A stretch of DNA of 64,000 nt. It comes from Helichrysum umbraculigerum. Lineage: Eukaryota; Streptophyta; Magnoliopsida; Asterales; Asteraceae. Both the position numbers and the translations under genes were made by a program. Location of the stretch: the NCBI GenBank assembly GCA_949592205.1, contig CATIUR010000003.1, positions 76,598,501 through 76,662,500 of the forward strand, written 5' to 3'. Below the pieces are notes generated by a model. It did not search any database. It was not told the origin of the DNA and was given only the letters and a program-made list of their open reading frames with translations. Positions 46,101 to 58,218 of this stretch are shown here, piece by piece. Position 1 is the stretch's first letter; each line of letters begins with the position of its first letter.

Positions 46101-48438
46101 AAATTGACACATTCACAAGTAAATCAGTCAAACTTACTACCAATATTGGTAATGAAGTAATGAACATCCAAATTCCAACATAATCTATTTACACTTTGAA
46201 AAACACCTATTAACAAAAAATGAATGCAATTAATGACCTGATATTCAAGATCATCAGCTGCAAAATACATATCTGGTTGATGCTCCTCGGATTTCTCTCC
46301 CGGAAGACCACCCGACCTCAAAATGTCACAAAGAACCTAGAAAACTAAGTCCATCATTCTCATCTACTATACACATAAGATGGACGAGAGAAACAAAGAA
46401 ATGCTCTATTTTTCTAAAAATATAAAACAAGGAAAAGCTACCTGAATATCTCTACTCCAATCAACAGGATCACTAACAACAAAAGCTGCTTTAACTCTTT
46501 CAGATGTAACATCAAAACTTGGGACTGACTTGCTGGAGTTTCTTTGCTCATTGAATGGCTTATTTGTGCTCCAAGTTTTGTATGGTGAAAGAGGATCAAT
46601 GCTATTGAAGTGAGATGCATACTCATCTAATGAGACAGCTTTTCTGTACATAATTGAAACTAACCACTAAGATAATTTGTATAATACAGAACATGTTACA
46701 TTCCATGGAGATTGATAGTACTCACTTGAATCCGTATTCGGACATCACCACCGCAGGCTCCCCTTTTCCAGTGGCAACAATCAATTCATTTTCAAACCTA
46801 TAGTCAAGAAACGATCGATGTGTTCAATATAAATTATATATAATGTTACACCATTTTACTAACAACATAAAATCAAAATATAAATCATAGAAGTACCTCT
46901 TCAGCAAGTTTTTGAAAGGCGAGTGACCTTGCACTACCTGCATAAGGTGGATATTCAAGAAAGGTGTATTAATAATATAATTAGCAAAATGGATGATGTC
47001 GATCATAATAGTAAACATATAGGAATTACCTGAACAGGGTCAATATTTACACTAAGGAGCTGACTCAATTCAGATGCTCGTCTTGATTCAGGGATACCTC
47101 CTCCTGTTACATTGGAATATTCAAGGTGTGATTTTAATTCTCTGAGAATACTATTAGTAGACATGATTATTCAACTAAAAAATAGGGTCACGTCCTCCAA
47201 TGTACTTACCGTTAGTCAGAAATAGATACGGGATCTTCAGACTACCTGCAATAGAGAGGGAAGACAGATGAAAATCAAACTTTAGGTCGAACCTAATATT
47301 GATAGGTAAGTCATAGTATACTCTGTCAGTACACAAGTAGCTTTTAGATAGGTTCAGATCTTTGTATAGAGCCTGACTCAGGTCAGGATGCGGTATTGCA
47401 AATTTTAAGAACTTTGTTGAGTTCAAACATACATGATACTAAATTGAAGTTCATTTTAAAGTTGAAATTCAAAGGAACCTATAGTCTCAATCTTGTTATC
47501 ATTTGATGACATGATACAAATCTCATATCTTGTCAATGGTACAATTAACCTATATAAATGAGCTATAGTGACAAGATAAGCGTATTTGCGATTAAGATTT
47601 TTACCACAATCATCATTGTATAATCTCCTCAAAGCATTAGGGGAATTTCCAATTGGAGTATGTCCGCGAAGTATAACACCATCAATGTCAAATGCAATTC
47701 CAAATGTAGGTCTGTTACAATATCAAATCAAAACTCAAATTTTGGCAAGAGTGTAGCGAGTTCAAGTTTAAAAAACATAGAAATTTTTCGGCAATAACTG
47801 AAATGCAAATCAACTAGAAAGATAACATAAGATGCATAATCTGTCAATGTGCTACTTTCTATCCATCAAAAGGAGTGTAAAAATTCTAATTTTGCCCGGA
47901 GACGGATGAAAGTTAATTATTTGCCAAAACATAAGAGTGCAAGTTTAGTTTTACAGATTAAGGACTCAAACATAGTTTAACTTCCAACAAAATTCCTCTA
48001 TAATTTTATAAGGTGAACTTAGATTTCTTTCTTGCAATAATTTGTCGAATTTTGTATTAATTATTAAATTTATTTGATTAAATTCCCAAAGAGTAAACTA
48101 TATACTTGAGTTTTTACATTTATCAAAAACTAAACTCTCACACCTTTATTTATTTTATATAAAAACTGAATTTTACACTCGTTTTGATGATACACATTGT
48201 CTAATTTTGTATGTTATGTTATCTTTCTGGAGAAGAAAGATAACATAGTAACAATCAAAAACTGCAAACTACAATACATGGTAACAATCACAAACACGAA
48301 TTGATGTAGATTGAATAAAGAAGGGAACCTTTTAGGTACTGAATGAAGCTGCTGAGCTGTTAAAAGACGATAACTTGGATGAACAGATGACCATCTGTTT
48401 CTGCTATGTAAAACCCTAGAAATAGTACGGAATTTCAT
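43123..48438 (-). CDS. HDHD5/CECR5-like HAD-superfamily hydrolase, 12 exons
   Basis: Exons: 48438-48329, 47711-47605, 47245-47210, 47103-47030, 46937-46897, 46797-46726, 46643-46442, 46336-46238, 45629-45562, 44994-44793, 44682-44599 and 43182-43123. All are GT-AG with consistent phases, giving 384 aa. HAD motifs: I, FDIDGV with Asp45/Asp47; II, LFLTNGG with Thr83; III, FGKPNP with Lys283; IV, MIGDNPSVDIRGA with Asp326 and Asp331. This order and spacing match the subfamily IIA / CECR5 family (Arabidopsis At3g45740, from recall). The basic, Arg/Ser-rich N-terminus suggests a mitochondrial presequence. The substrate is unknown. The gene is complete, and its last three exons are also present as a truncated copy at 21065-29577. 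Confidence 0.92.
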
Positions 48439-48474
48439 CTTTGTATTCCAAGAAAGTTCATGTGGGGTGTATAG

Positions 48475-48492
48475 AATATATATATAGATATA
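48475..48492 (-). promoter_or_regulatory. Possible TATA region of the HAD gene
   Basis: An AT-rich TATATATA run lies about 40-55 bp upstream of the ATG on the minus strand. It is a weak call because the run is low-complexity. Confidence 0.3.
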
Positions 48493-49245
48493 GATTTACA
48501 GGCATTTTGTTGCTAAACCTGTAATAAATGGACCACTGTACTTTTCAATATTTGGAGTTCGGCCACTCAAAGTTGTCCATACAAAAAACGATTCAAGTGT
48601 TTGAACCAAGGTGGTTAAGATAATAAAATACCGATCTTGACGTTAACCTCTTACAATTTTACGATCTCCATGAATGAAAATGATCCCGATCTTATATCCA
48701 TTATGACATAGGATCTTACGATCTCGATCCGATCCGATCTTACTCAACATGAATCAACGAGTGAACAAAATATAAATTAAGTTATCATTTAATCAATACT
48801 ACACGTAGATCTAATCAATTCTTCAACTAAAATAATTTAACATATAAAAATTTGTATCTTTAATAACAAATATAGTAATCTAAATTGGTAGGAGAAGAAT
48901 TGCATTCGATATTATAGTGTTTAAACTATAAAAATTAAATTTATTTGTCATGCATTTTGTATTTTAGAGGTATTATAACACACATGTATGAGATTATAGT
49001 GTATGAGTAGAATCTTGTGATCCCGATTTGATTTTACGTAAACAAAAACGATCGTTATTTAATACTCCGTCCCACAAAAATTGACATAGGAAAATTGTCC
49101 CCCAAATATTTTTGTAGGAATTAAGATATATTGGGTAAATGTCAGTTTTGCCATATTTAAGGCAAGTTTGACTGATGTATAGCAGTGTAGCTGTATTTTA
49201 GGTCTATTTATTTACAGATACTTCTCCTACTTTTATACTTATACA
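48493..49245. other. Gene-free region upstream of the HAD gene
   Basis: Contains the HAD gene promoter region. At 49065 there is a left Stowaway end (TA followed by CTCCGTCCCACAAAAATTG) without a matching right end. No gene recognised. Confidence 0.5.
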
Positions 49246-49540
49246 GGGTTTATTGTTTCGTTATGTATTATATTTTACACTTTTTACTATTGTATGCGAC
49301 ATACTTTCATTTGTTCTATTGTATGTAATGAACTTGTAAGTATGGTCTATTGTATGTATTATTTCCTTTTTGGGTAAGGCCAAAAAAAGAAACTTTCCTA
49401 TTTGAGCCTTACCCAAAAAGAAAAATTTACATACAATAGACCATATTTACAAGTTCAATACATACAGCAGAAGTTTTCAAAGTTCGACTCATACAATAGT
49501 AAAAAGTATAAAGTTTAATACATAACAAAACAATAATCCT
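49246..49540. mobile_element. Foldback element with CATACAATAG motifs (about 295 bp)
   Basis: The left half (ATTGTTTCGTTATGTATTAT onward) is the inverted image of the right half ending ATACATAACAAAACAATAAT, with the axis near 49390. Each arm carries CTATTGTATGTA-type motifs in the same register as the TIR of the 21182-27446 MULE. No exact TSD was established. Confidence 0.65.
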
Positions 49541-49729
49541 TTTATTTTATACTATTTCATATTCATATACTATTTGTATTTCTATACTATAGTCATACAT
49601 CCTATATATTTAATTATTTACAATTTCATATTGCATTCTAAGTATTTAATTATACTTATTTACTTATGTTACATGTTTTAATGTATATTTATATATAATA
49701 TATCCTACCTTCCTATATATATATATATA

Positions 49730-49765
49730 CTAGTCAGGTAGAAGGGTTGTGCAATGCACAGCTCA
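49730..49765 (-). mobile_element. Helitron 3' terminus, minus orientation
   Basis: Read on the minus strand: hairpin GTGCATTGCAC, then AACCCTTCTACCTGACTAG followed by T. CTAG at an A|T junction after a hairpin is the Helitron 3' signature. The element extends to higher coordinates, and its TC 5' end was not identified. Confidence 0.55.
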
Positions 49766-50478
49766 CACCTAATTACGTTGATGATCCTTTTTTAGATGAT
49801 GTAATGTATTATCCCTTTAAATGATGTATAACTTGTAACAGTATATAACATTTATATGTTGATAACTATTTTCAGTATGAATGAAAAAAAGAGTTCCAAT
49901 ATAGTGAAGTTACATGAATAAAGTTATGTTATTTAGTCATATTTTGCTTTGCACAATAAAATGTTGTCATAAGTTAAAATACGAAAAATTACATTGTTTA
50001 GTCATTTTTCCTTTGCTAAAAAAATGTTGAGATTGGTTGACATTACGTTGTTTGTTTTGTCATGCTCAGGGGCGGACCCATGTTATAACCAACGGTGGTA
50101 CGCGACACCAGTCAATTAAGATGGCTTAGTTTAAAATTAGCTGAAAAATTGTTGATTTTCTAGGAGTGCTACCACTCATATTTAAGCGGTGCACCTCGGT
50201 GTGTGAATAAACTTAGTAAACTAACAAGTGGAGTGAATTTAAATTATTTTATGACGTCGACAATTAAATTTTCTGGATCCGCCACTGGTTATGCCTATCA
50301 TTGATTCTCATATATACCCATGAATTTCAATGACCCATATATGCTTAGTAATACTTTCCAATTTATACATAGTAACAATCTAAATTATAAAGTTAACAGG
50401 GAGTATGTGTTAAATTGTAAAGCTTATATGATGTTATCAATCTTATAAACATAATCTCACGAATTTGTAACGCTTATA
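49766..50478. other. Gene-free region, probable Helitron body
   Basis: Lies on the element side of the 49730 terminus. Non-coding and AT-rich. No protein similarity recognised. Confidence 0.35.
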
Positions 50479-50674
50479 CTCCCCCTGTCCCATCACAGGT
50501 GTCCTCGTTACTATTTTGGGTTGTCTCAAATAAGTGTCAACTTTCATGTTTCAATCAATCGAAAGAAACTTTAGTGGGTAAATATGTTATTTGATTGGTG
50601 GAAAGTGTAGTTAGTAGATAATCCTTAAAGTGTGTGCAAAGTCAAAGTTCACACTTTGACCGGAACAGAGGGAG
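50479..50674. mobile_element. Stowaway MITE
   Basis: CTCCCCCTGTCCCATCACAG at the left and GACCGGAACAGAGGGAG at the right, flanked by TA. 196 bp. Confidence 0.8.
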
Positions 50675-50873
50675 TATATTATTGAAAATTCAGTGATGTG
50701 ATTTTTCAATATTTGATGAAGTTTATTCCTCAAGAAATAAAGTTTATGTTCTCTTTATATAATTAAACCTTTGTTTATATATGTAGAATGAAAATTTGAA
50801 GTGTCCAAGATAAGATACAAAATGAAAGTATTTACTTAGTTAATGTGCTACCATTAGAGATGCTATTTACTTA

Positions 50874-51058
50874 CTCCCTCCATCCAAATTTAATTGTCCA
50901 TTTCAAATATGCACACGGTTTAAGAATACTACAATATGCACACTAATAAGATTTCATTTTTCTCCACTTGAAAAGTTTTTAATTGGATGATATTGAAAGT
51001 GGACAATTATTTTGGAACATCTTAAAAAAACATGGACAATTAAATTGGGACGAAGGAG
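50874..51058. mobile_element. Stowaway MITE
   Basis: CTCCCTCCATCCAAATTTAA at the left and TTAAATTGGGACGAAGGAG at the right, flanked by TA. 185 bp. Confidence 0.82.
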
Positions 51059-51110
51059 TATTAAATTACAAAAGAAGAAATTAAAATTGTAAACATTTGA
51101 AATTAATACA

Positions 51111-51390
51111 AGGGATATGTATTTGTAAATGTATTAAATCTTAGTAAAAAATCTATAGTATGTATCCAACTTACAACACTTTTATAGTATGTATCCAACT
51201 TACAACACTTTTATAGTACGTATTCAACTTACAACACTTTTATAGTATGTATCCAACTTACAACACTTCTATACATACAATAGAGGTTTTTAAAAGTTAG
51301 ATACATACAATAGAAATGTTATAAGTTGAATACACACTATAGATTTTTTAATAAAGTTGAATACCTTTAGAAATACCTATCCTTTAATAC
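51111..51390. mobile_element. Foldback element with 29-bp tandem units
   Basis: The left arm (GGGATATGTATTT ... AAAAAATCTATAGTATGTA) is mirrored by the right arm (TACACACTATAGATTTTTTA ... AAATACCTATCC). The left half contains four tandem 29-bp units. A possible TTAATAC repeat flanks the element. The CATACAATAG motif links it to the 49246 foldback and to the MULE TIR. Confidence 0.6.
51156..51271. repeat. 29-bp tandem repeat, four copies
   Basis: The units begin TAGTATGTATCCAACTTACA at 51156, 51185, 51214 and 51243, with only a few substitutions between them. Confidence 0.9.
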
Positions 51391-51979
51391 TACGTACCAA
51401 TTAAAGTTATAAAATGTGAACTAAAGATAGTAACACACTTTTTATAAATGTAATTATAAATTGTGTACAAATAATAATAATTAATGAAAAGATTATTAGT
51501 CAATGTGGTATGATACAATATGTTAGATGTTAATTAGTTGTCAAATTATAAGCGATAGATATTAAGTTTGTAAACATTAAAAGATTAGCATAAATGAATG
51601 ATTATAAAACAAAATAGTTAGATATTAACTAGTTAATAGTTTTTGTAAGAATTTTAAGAAAGAATAATAAAGAAATTAGTGGGTTGAGGTGTCAAATTGC
51701 CATGATCCTATGTGTCAAAATTTGAGGATATGTGATTGTTTTTGTATATAATAACTACTAGTTTCTAACTACAACGAACTACTCTATATATACTACAAAT
51801 ATCCCGTAAATATCTCCTACAAAATAGGATCTGGAATGACACGTGTCGATGCTTGATTGGCTTGATCTCTGATGAACCGATATTCTGTGGGTCCCAATAC
51901 TGTTACCGCAAATATCTCTTCTTCCAATCACTTGCTGCCACATAATTCTTTTAGATATTTTAAGTACGAGGAACACTTG
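51391..51979. other. Gene-free AT-rich region
   Basis: No gene, hairpin or mobile-element end recognised. The 65-aa minus-strand frame at 51779-51976 has no family features. Confidence 0.4.
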
Positions 51980-53413
51980 CTGTCGTACATATGAAGAGCG
52001 ACTTGTACTCGAAAAGAAACTTTATTGATGAAGTCACTGAAGATGAAATAATCCTCCTCACTCACTGCGAGCTAATATGCTCTTGTAGAATAATATTTCA
52101 CTTCAGTGACTAGCTGTTATTCGGGCAGTGACTTTTGCCCTATTCAATATGAAGATATAAAACTCTCGTTGCTTGTATCAGCGACACACAAAGTTGAGTT
52201 TTAATCTCCCTCAGCATGTTAAATCCAGGAGTAAAATGAATAGCGATCATCAATTGTTAACTTCAGCAACAGCAGCTTTGACATAAATCATTTCTTCATC
52301 GAGTTGTATATTATTTGAGTTGGTCAGCGATCAATGACTTATCATGGTCAGCGACCAGTGACTCAACAAGTTGTTTATCAATATTAACTAATGATTTGAC
52401 GGAGTTGTTATAATCGGTTAATGTGTATTATTTTGATACTGTGTATCGAAATAGGTTATATGATTATGATATGAGTTACAGTTATGGGACGAGTTACTAA
52501 CTCATTTGTTTAATTGTATTCTCAGATACGGAGAAGGCTCAGTAATATTAGACTTATGAGCTAGCGGCTGAGGTAACGGTGAGTGAATCTGTAATCCTCA
52601 GTATGATTTAGTTGTAACAGGTTTGGTTACAACGGGTAAACGTAGCACTACTGCTTTGATAGACTGTTTAGTCTGCTATAATGTTATTATTGTTGATATA
52701 CAGTTTAGTCTGACATAATGCCATGACGATTATGGATTATGTGATTATGTGATACATGGCCATTGGGCATATGTGATTTATTCAGAGGTCAACACTAGTT
52801 GGGCTTGGTTACTATTGTTTGGCCGGCGGGGGTTTCCTTGTACACATAGTTAATAGGAACATGTGTCGTGTGAAGATAGTAACAAGCTATCGGTTAACCT
52901 CTGTATTAACCTGCAGTTGATTTTAATGGTTCTTTGGAGGATACCTCAAGAACCACCGATCCTCTTTGACGCTATGTGTTTACGATGCTTTTGCTGCAAA
53001 CAGGGTTGCTATGTGTTTATGATGCTTTTGATGTAAACAGGGTTGCTACGTGTTTACGATGCTTTGTTGTAAACAAATTTGTTATGCTAAGTTGGGCTGT
53101 TGGTTATTTATTTACTCACTTAGCTATATGCTAATCCCACCACCCCACTTCTTGCAGGTTATGATTTGAGATAACGGACGGGCAAGAAGCTTTTGATTCA
53201 GATGGAATGTTTGACCTAGTGTTTACTCTGATATTTATTTTATAATGAATTCACGTTATGTTTTGAATTATATAATACCCAAATCAGATATACTATAGTT
53301 TTGAAATAGTATGACTTTGTAATGTAAATTATTAATGTATGTTGCCCTGCGCTTCCGAGGTACTGTATATTATATATATATATATATAAAGTTCTAGAAT
53401 AAGGGGTGTTATA
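51980..53413 (+). mobile_element. Ty3/gypsy LTR fragment, plus orientation
   Basis: The right end GCGCTTCCGAGGTACTG ... AAGGGGTGTTATA has the same layout as the inner end of the 33073-35014 LTR read in reverse. Scattered blocks (CACTTCTTGCAGGTTATGAT, the CTCAAGAACCACCGATCCTC region) also match that LTR. No primer binding site or internal region follows, so it is a truncated or solo LTR. The left limit is uncertain. Confidence 0.5.
52971..53080. repeat. 37-bp tandem repeat, three copies
   Basis: Units start GCTATGTGTTTACGATGCTT at 52971, 53008 and 53045. They lie inside the LTR fragment. Confidence 0.85.
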
Positions 53414-53776
53414 AAAAAATGCTAGAATTTTTTGTCTTAGAAGATGTATTTTTAACAGTTGTTGTTTAGGAAAACCTAATGTGTCAAACAAAGAGGTTAT
53501 GAGATATGACAATTTTAGAATGATGATAAATTCTTAATGAGATGTGAGTGTATCAAATTCATGATGATCAACACATACATATCTCCATTTAATAAGAACC
53601 TTATTTAATTAACATTATTTTCTTTTAACACTTTAGTTTATTTAACCATTAATTAAGATGATGTGTTATTATTCAAATTTTATTTTAATTTAAATTAGGA
53701 ACACATGGCATCAATTGAGATGCTTATGTGTCTTCATTCTAAGATATATGGTCCTTTTTATTATATAAGTAATGAA
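53414..53776. other. Gene-free region
   Basis: AT-rich with no recognised feature. Confidence 0.4.
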
Positions 53777-53809
53777 ATGATAATGATAATGATAATGATA
53801 ACGATAATG
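53777..53809. repeat. (TGATAA)n microsatellite
   Basis: About five TGATAA-type units, one with a C substitution, directly before the Helitron end at 53815. Confidence 0.85.
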
Positions 53810-53814
53810 CTATA

Positions 53815-53850
53815 CTAGTACCGGTATAGGCCGTGCAATGCACGACCCAG
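53815..53850 (-). mobile_element. Helitron 3' terminus, minus orientation
   Basis: Minus strand: hairpin GTGCATTGCAC, then GGCCTATACCGGTACTAG followed by T. Same hairpin core as the terminus at 49730, so the two are probably the same family. The 5' end was not identified. Confidence 0.55.
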
Positions 53851-54549
53851 TCCAGAATAGTTAATGCTTGTGATGTATATTATATTTAAGGTTGATCGTC
53901 GATTTGAACTGAAAAAATAATTTTTATTTCTTATCCTCAACTATTACCAAAACCAACCTTCAATTAGTGCATCGTCTAATGTACATATTGTAGATTTTGA
54001 AGACGAAAAGTAGTTGTAAGACCCAATGAAAAATCTAGAATACGTAAAAATCAAATGATCAATTTAGGTGTTAATTATGCCTTCATAATATATTCATCGA
54101 CTATGAATCTTCCACAAATTAAAGAATATAAAAATTTCCTTTTTGACTTACATAGTTGGATATGTATGTAGAAATCACGTTTCAAGACTATAATATGGAA
54201 AGACAAATTTATGGAATTTTTTTTTAAAAGAATCAAGTAATACGGAAAAATATGACACTTGATAATGTGTAACTAATGAATAAGTTATTTTAATGCTAAG
54301 TTATGTATTAGATGATCTAACAATTGTTGAAATTGAATATCTCTAAAGAAAACACAAACATAAATTATGGTATAATATTATCTATGCATATGAAGAAAGT
54401 ATAGTGGATTATTTTATATAAGAAGCATGAAGAGTTTTTGTAAAATAAAAAGAGTTTTCATGCATTGGTTATATGTAGTAACAAATCGTTTTTGTTTTCT
54501 TTTATTTTTCTCTTATATGAAAAATAAGTATTAAGCTAGCTAGGTAATC
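53851..54549. other. Gene-free region, possible Helitron body
   Basis: AT-rich DNA up to the left edge of the 54550 LTR. No coding features recognised. Confidence 0.35.
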
Positions 54550-57056
54550 TGTAACACCCCCAAATTTAATGATTTGCGGAAGCATACTTGGGTGTTACTA
54601 ATCAATATACAAAGCACAAGATATACAGTAAACGACCTCTGAATGAGACGTCGTAAAACGATTTCATAGAAATATATGTTTGAAAACTTAATGTTTTCGT
54701 ATATAAAAATAGTTCCCTAGAGTCCACGCGTATGGCGGGAGATTCTATTACATAATCAACATGTACAAAAGATAATGCTGAGAATCTCCGTTAAATGCAG
54801 TTTAGTTGAATTCATGCGACTCTGGCTATGTCCTGAGGGAATCCTACTCCATATGAGTACCTGAGAATACATGTTAAAAGGTCAACACGAATGTTGGTGA
54901 ATCTCACAGGTTTGTAAGTAATATCAGTTTTGAACACAAGGTTTCATCAATAGTGCCCGCAGGCGTAAATCAAGTATTTGCAAATCCAGCAAATGTAAAG
55001 TAAATAAGTTATACCGTTGCCATGAGGCTCATAATCGAAGCTTAACCCGTAAGTAATAAGTTGCTCCAGTGACATGCTCGTAACTGAGCAAGCATAAGTA
55101 ACGAATAATAGTCGCCCGTTTATACATAACGGTTCGTGGTAGCGCTACTACCCCGGGCGGGGAGGGTCATTTCCCTAATGGATCCATTAACTAGTGTTCG
55201 CGCTTAAGTCCATAACTAACGATATATGATGGAGAGACTTCTGTAAGTAGTAAACAACTCATGCAATTCCGTTTGGTATAGTAAACAGTTTTAGTACTTG
55301 TGTTCAAGAAAAGTAAGCAATGTATCTCACCCCGTATGTAAAATAGTAAAAGTGGGGCTGTAAAACTCACCTGAGTCGAGTAGTAAGCGGTGGAAATCAG
55401 TAAGTAGTGAGTAGGTTCTCCGAACCCGTAACCTTTAAATGCCTAAACATATAAAGTCAAGTAAGTAGATGTCTCGCAAGACCATCTAGTCTAGTTGTCT
55501 ACACAACTCGTTATGTCCAATGTTGTTTCGTTATTGTTTGTTCTTAGAAAACATGGTTGGCCCGTTGGTGACGGTTTGTATTAATAGTCTTGATGTTATC
55601 ACATTGATTTTGAAGTGTTATACTTGAAAAGTATATTCCATTATGTTTGAAAAGTTGTATCATATAAGCGTTTCGAAGTCGTACAAGTTTGACACTTGGT
55701 GAGAAATGTGCTTACGGAATCTAAGTACGGGGGTCCGGGGGCAGCGCCCCTGGCGGGGTCCAAGGGGCTGGCCCCTGGCTGGGGTCGAGATGCCAGGTCA
55801 GCTCGAAAATTTTTTATTTCTACTATATTGCTTTGGTGAAAAACGCATCTGGGATCTGAATTTGGGTAAAATCGAGTGATAAATTTCGAGTCTCGACACT
55901 TAGTAAAAATCTGTGTTTTTGAGGTTCTGGTTTGTGCGACGTTGGGTGCGACGTCGCAGATCCTGACTGCGACGTTGAGCATGACGTCGCTATGTGCGAC
56001 TCTCGCAATTTAATGCGACGTTGTACGTGGCGTCGCTATATGCGACGCTGTTGATTTCTGCAATGTAAGGGTTTGCGTCGCTAAGTGCGACGTCCGCCAG
56101 TTAGGGCGACGTTGAGGATGATGTCGCTTTATGCGACGTGGAGATTTTTGTGCGACGTAGGTCGCGACGTCGCAGAGGCCCCTGGCCAGGTGCGACGTTG
56201 CGGTCTGATGGCCGGAAATTTAGTCGAAAACGAGTTTCCCGGTTTCCGTTGGGTCCAAATCTTTTACCCAACCCAAAAATGGACATAACAAGCCATTATA
56301 AACCATAAACAAGTAAAAATGATCAAAAACGAGAGATGTCGGGATTTGTCGGAAACTTACAAAGTGTCGGATTGAAAATCCGAAAAGATAGGATGATAGA
56401 TCGTGAAGTGGTGGTGCTTTTCTTCCAAATGACCGAGTAAAACCGAGTGCGTTTTGAGGTAGTATTTTGTGAATTTAATGAGGTGGTGGTGGTGTTTAAT
56501 TTGAGAGAGAAAAGGAGAAAGAAAGAGAAAGAGTAGAGAAAGTGAGGAGAAAGAGAGTGAGAGTGGGAGGTTAACCTCCCATTTTCAGTCCGCGCCTCCG
56601 CGCTCCGTGCGGTGTTCGTTTCCTCCGTCGTTTAAATGTACAGTATTTATTTTGCGCGTTAATTATTCATTTAATAATACAAATTTTGTTAAGTTATTTA
56701 ATTGAATTATTTTTCTAAAACTTTAAATAAATTTTTGGGTAGTTTGTTTTTAAGTCGCGAAATTTCAATTGTACGAAATAGGACAATTTGCGAGTATTAT
56801 TAAAATGTTATTCCGGATGTCATATTGTTTTTAAATAATGTTTTATGCTTAAATTAAAATGTTTCACCAACGTCCGTATTTACCGAATCGAATTGCACTC
56901 AATTCTTAAAACTGTGTTCTATCAAATCCAACCGCGTAATCGTATATATTCACCAATGTATATTTTGATACATTAATTAGCCTAACACAGAACTAATTAC
57001 ATGTATTTACAGAGAATTAGGCACTAATTAGTAGTCCTAATTTGGCGGTTGTTACA
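54550..57056 (-). repeat. 3' LTR (2507 bp)
   Basis: Plus-strand start TGTAACACCCCC and end GGCGGTTGTTACA. It contains a GC-rich hairpin block (about 55728-55790) and a cluster of GCGAC(G/T) motifs (55935-56203). The frames in it are duplicated in the other LTR and are not considered genes. Confidence 0.92.
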
Positions 57057-57066
57057 TTCTCCCCCT
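57057..57066 (-). other. Polypurine tract
   Basis: Minus strand AGGGGGAGAA directly before the 3' LTR start TGTAACAACC. This is the expected plus-strand primer of reverse transcription. Confidence 0.85.
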
Positions 57067-57090
57067 GTTAAAAGAATTTCGTCCTGAAAT

Positions 57091-58218
57091 TTAAGTCGAA
57101 GTCGCGTTCGGGGTTGAATCAGTGAATAAGTGAGGATACTTGAGTCGCATTTGGTCTTCCCGTTCCCAAGTGAATTCCGGACCACGCCGCGAATTCCACC
57201 TGACTTTGACGATGGGAATACGACTTTGTTTCAGTTGTTTGACCTCACGGTCCATAATTTCGGCGGGTTCCTCAACGAAATGAAGTTTGTCATCGATGCG
57301 GATCTCGTCAAGGGGTATGATAAGTGTCTCGTCGGACAGACATTTCTTCAAGTTAGAAATGTGAAACGTAGGGTGCACGCTGCTGAGTTCAGAGGGCAGC
57401 TGTAGTCGATATGCCACTGGACCTATCCTCTCGAGGATCTCAAAAGGTCCAATGTACCTGGGATTTAATTTCCCGCGTTTGCCGAATCGGATTACACCTT
57501 TCCATGGCGATACTTTCAAAAGTACTCGGTCCCCAACCTGGAACTCGAGGGGTTTGCGTCTCACGTCAGCATAACTTTTCTGACGATCACGCGCGGCTTT
57601 GAGTCGGTTCTGGATTTCGAAAATTTTCTCGGTGGTTTCTTGTATGAGTCCAGGACCAGTGAGTTGACTATCTCCCACTTCAGTCCAACAGATCGGTGAT
57701 CGGCACTTACGACCGTATAGTGCCTCAAAAGGTGCAGCCTTAATGCTGGCGTGATAGCTGTTGTTGTACGAGAATTCACACAGCGGTAGGTGTCTTTCCC
57801 AATTTGTACCGGAATCAACTACACAGGCTCGTAGCATATCTTCCAGTGTCTGAATGGTTCGTTCGCTCTGGCCATCGGTCTGAGGGTGGTACGCGGTATT
57901 CATATCGAGACGGGTACCCAATGCTTTTTGGAGTGATTGCCAGAAACGAGATGTGAAACGAGCATACCTGTCAGAGATAATCGAGATAGGGACACCATGT
58001 TGGCAAACGATTTCTTTGACATATATTTGTGTGAGGCGTTCCATTTTATCGGTTTCTCTGATTGCCAAGAAACAAGCTGATTTGGTGAGACGATCGACGA
58101 TCACCCAAATGGTATCGCAACCGCTTGATGACTTAGGAAGTTTGGTTATGAAATCCATGGCAATCTGTTCCCATTTCCATTCAGGAATGTCAGGTTGTTG
58201 GAGTAAGCAGGAAGGTTT
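57091..58218 (-). pseudogene. Ty3/gypsy integrase C-terminal part
   Basis: This is the continuation of the gag-pol frame after an in-frame TAG. It contains the catalytic core with Asp in WVIVDRLTK, Asp in SDRYARFTS and Glu in GQSERTIQTLE; the GPY/F module (GDRVLLKVSPWKGVIRFGKR ... RYIGPFEIL); and a chromodomain-like tail (EIMDREVKQLKQSRIPIVKV, WEREDQM). It would insert the cDNA into the genome. The second Asp motif is followed by Tyr where the family usually has Asp. The stop codon upstream separates it from the rest of Pol. Confidence 0.88.

Noticed and set aside
55641..56288. 113-aa and 67-aa ORFs in the LTR, repeated at 63021-63668
   Set aside because: They lie in LTR sequence, overlap the GCGAC array on both strands and have no domain. 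Repetition is due to the LTR pair.
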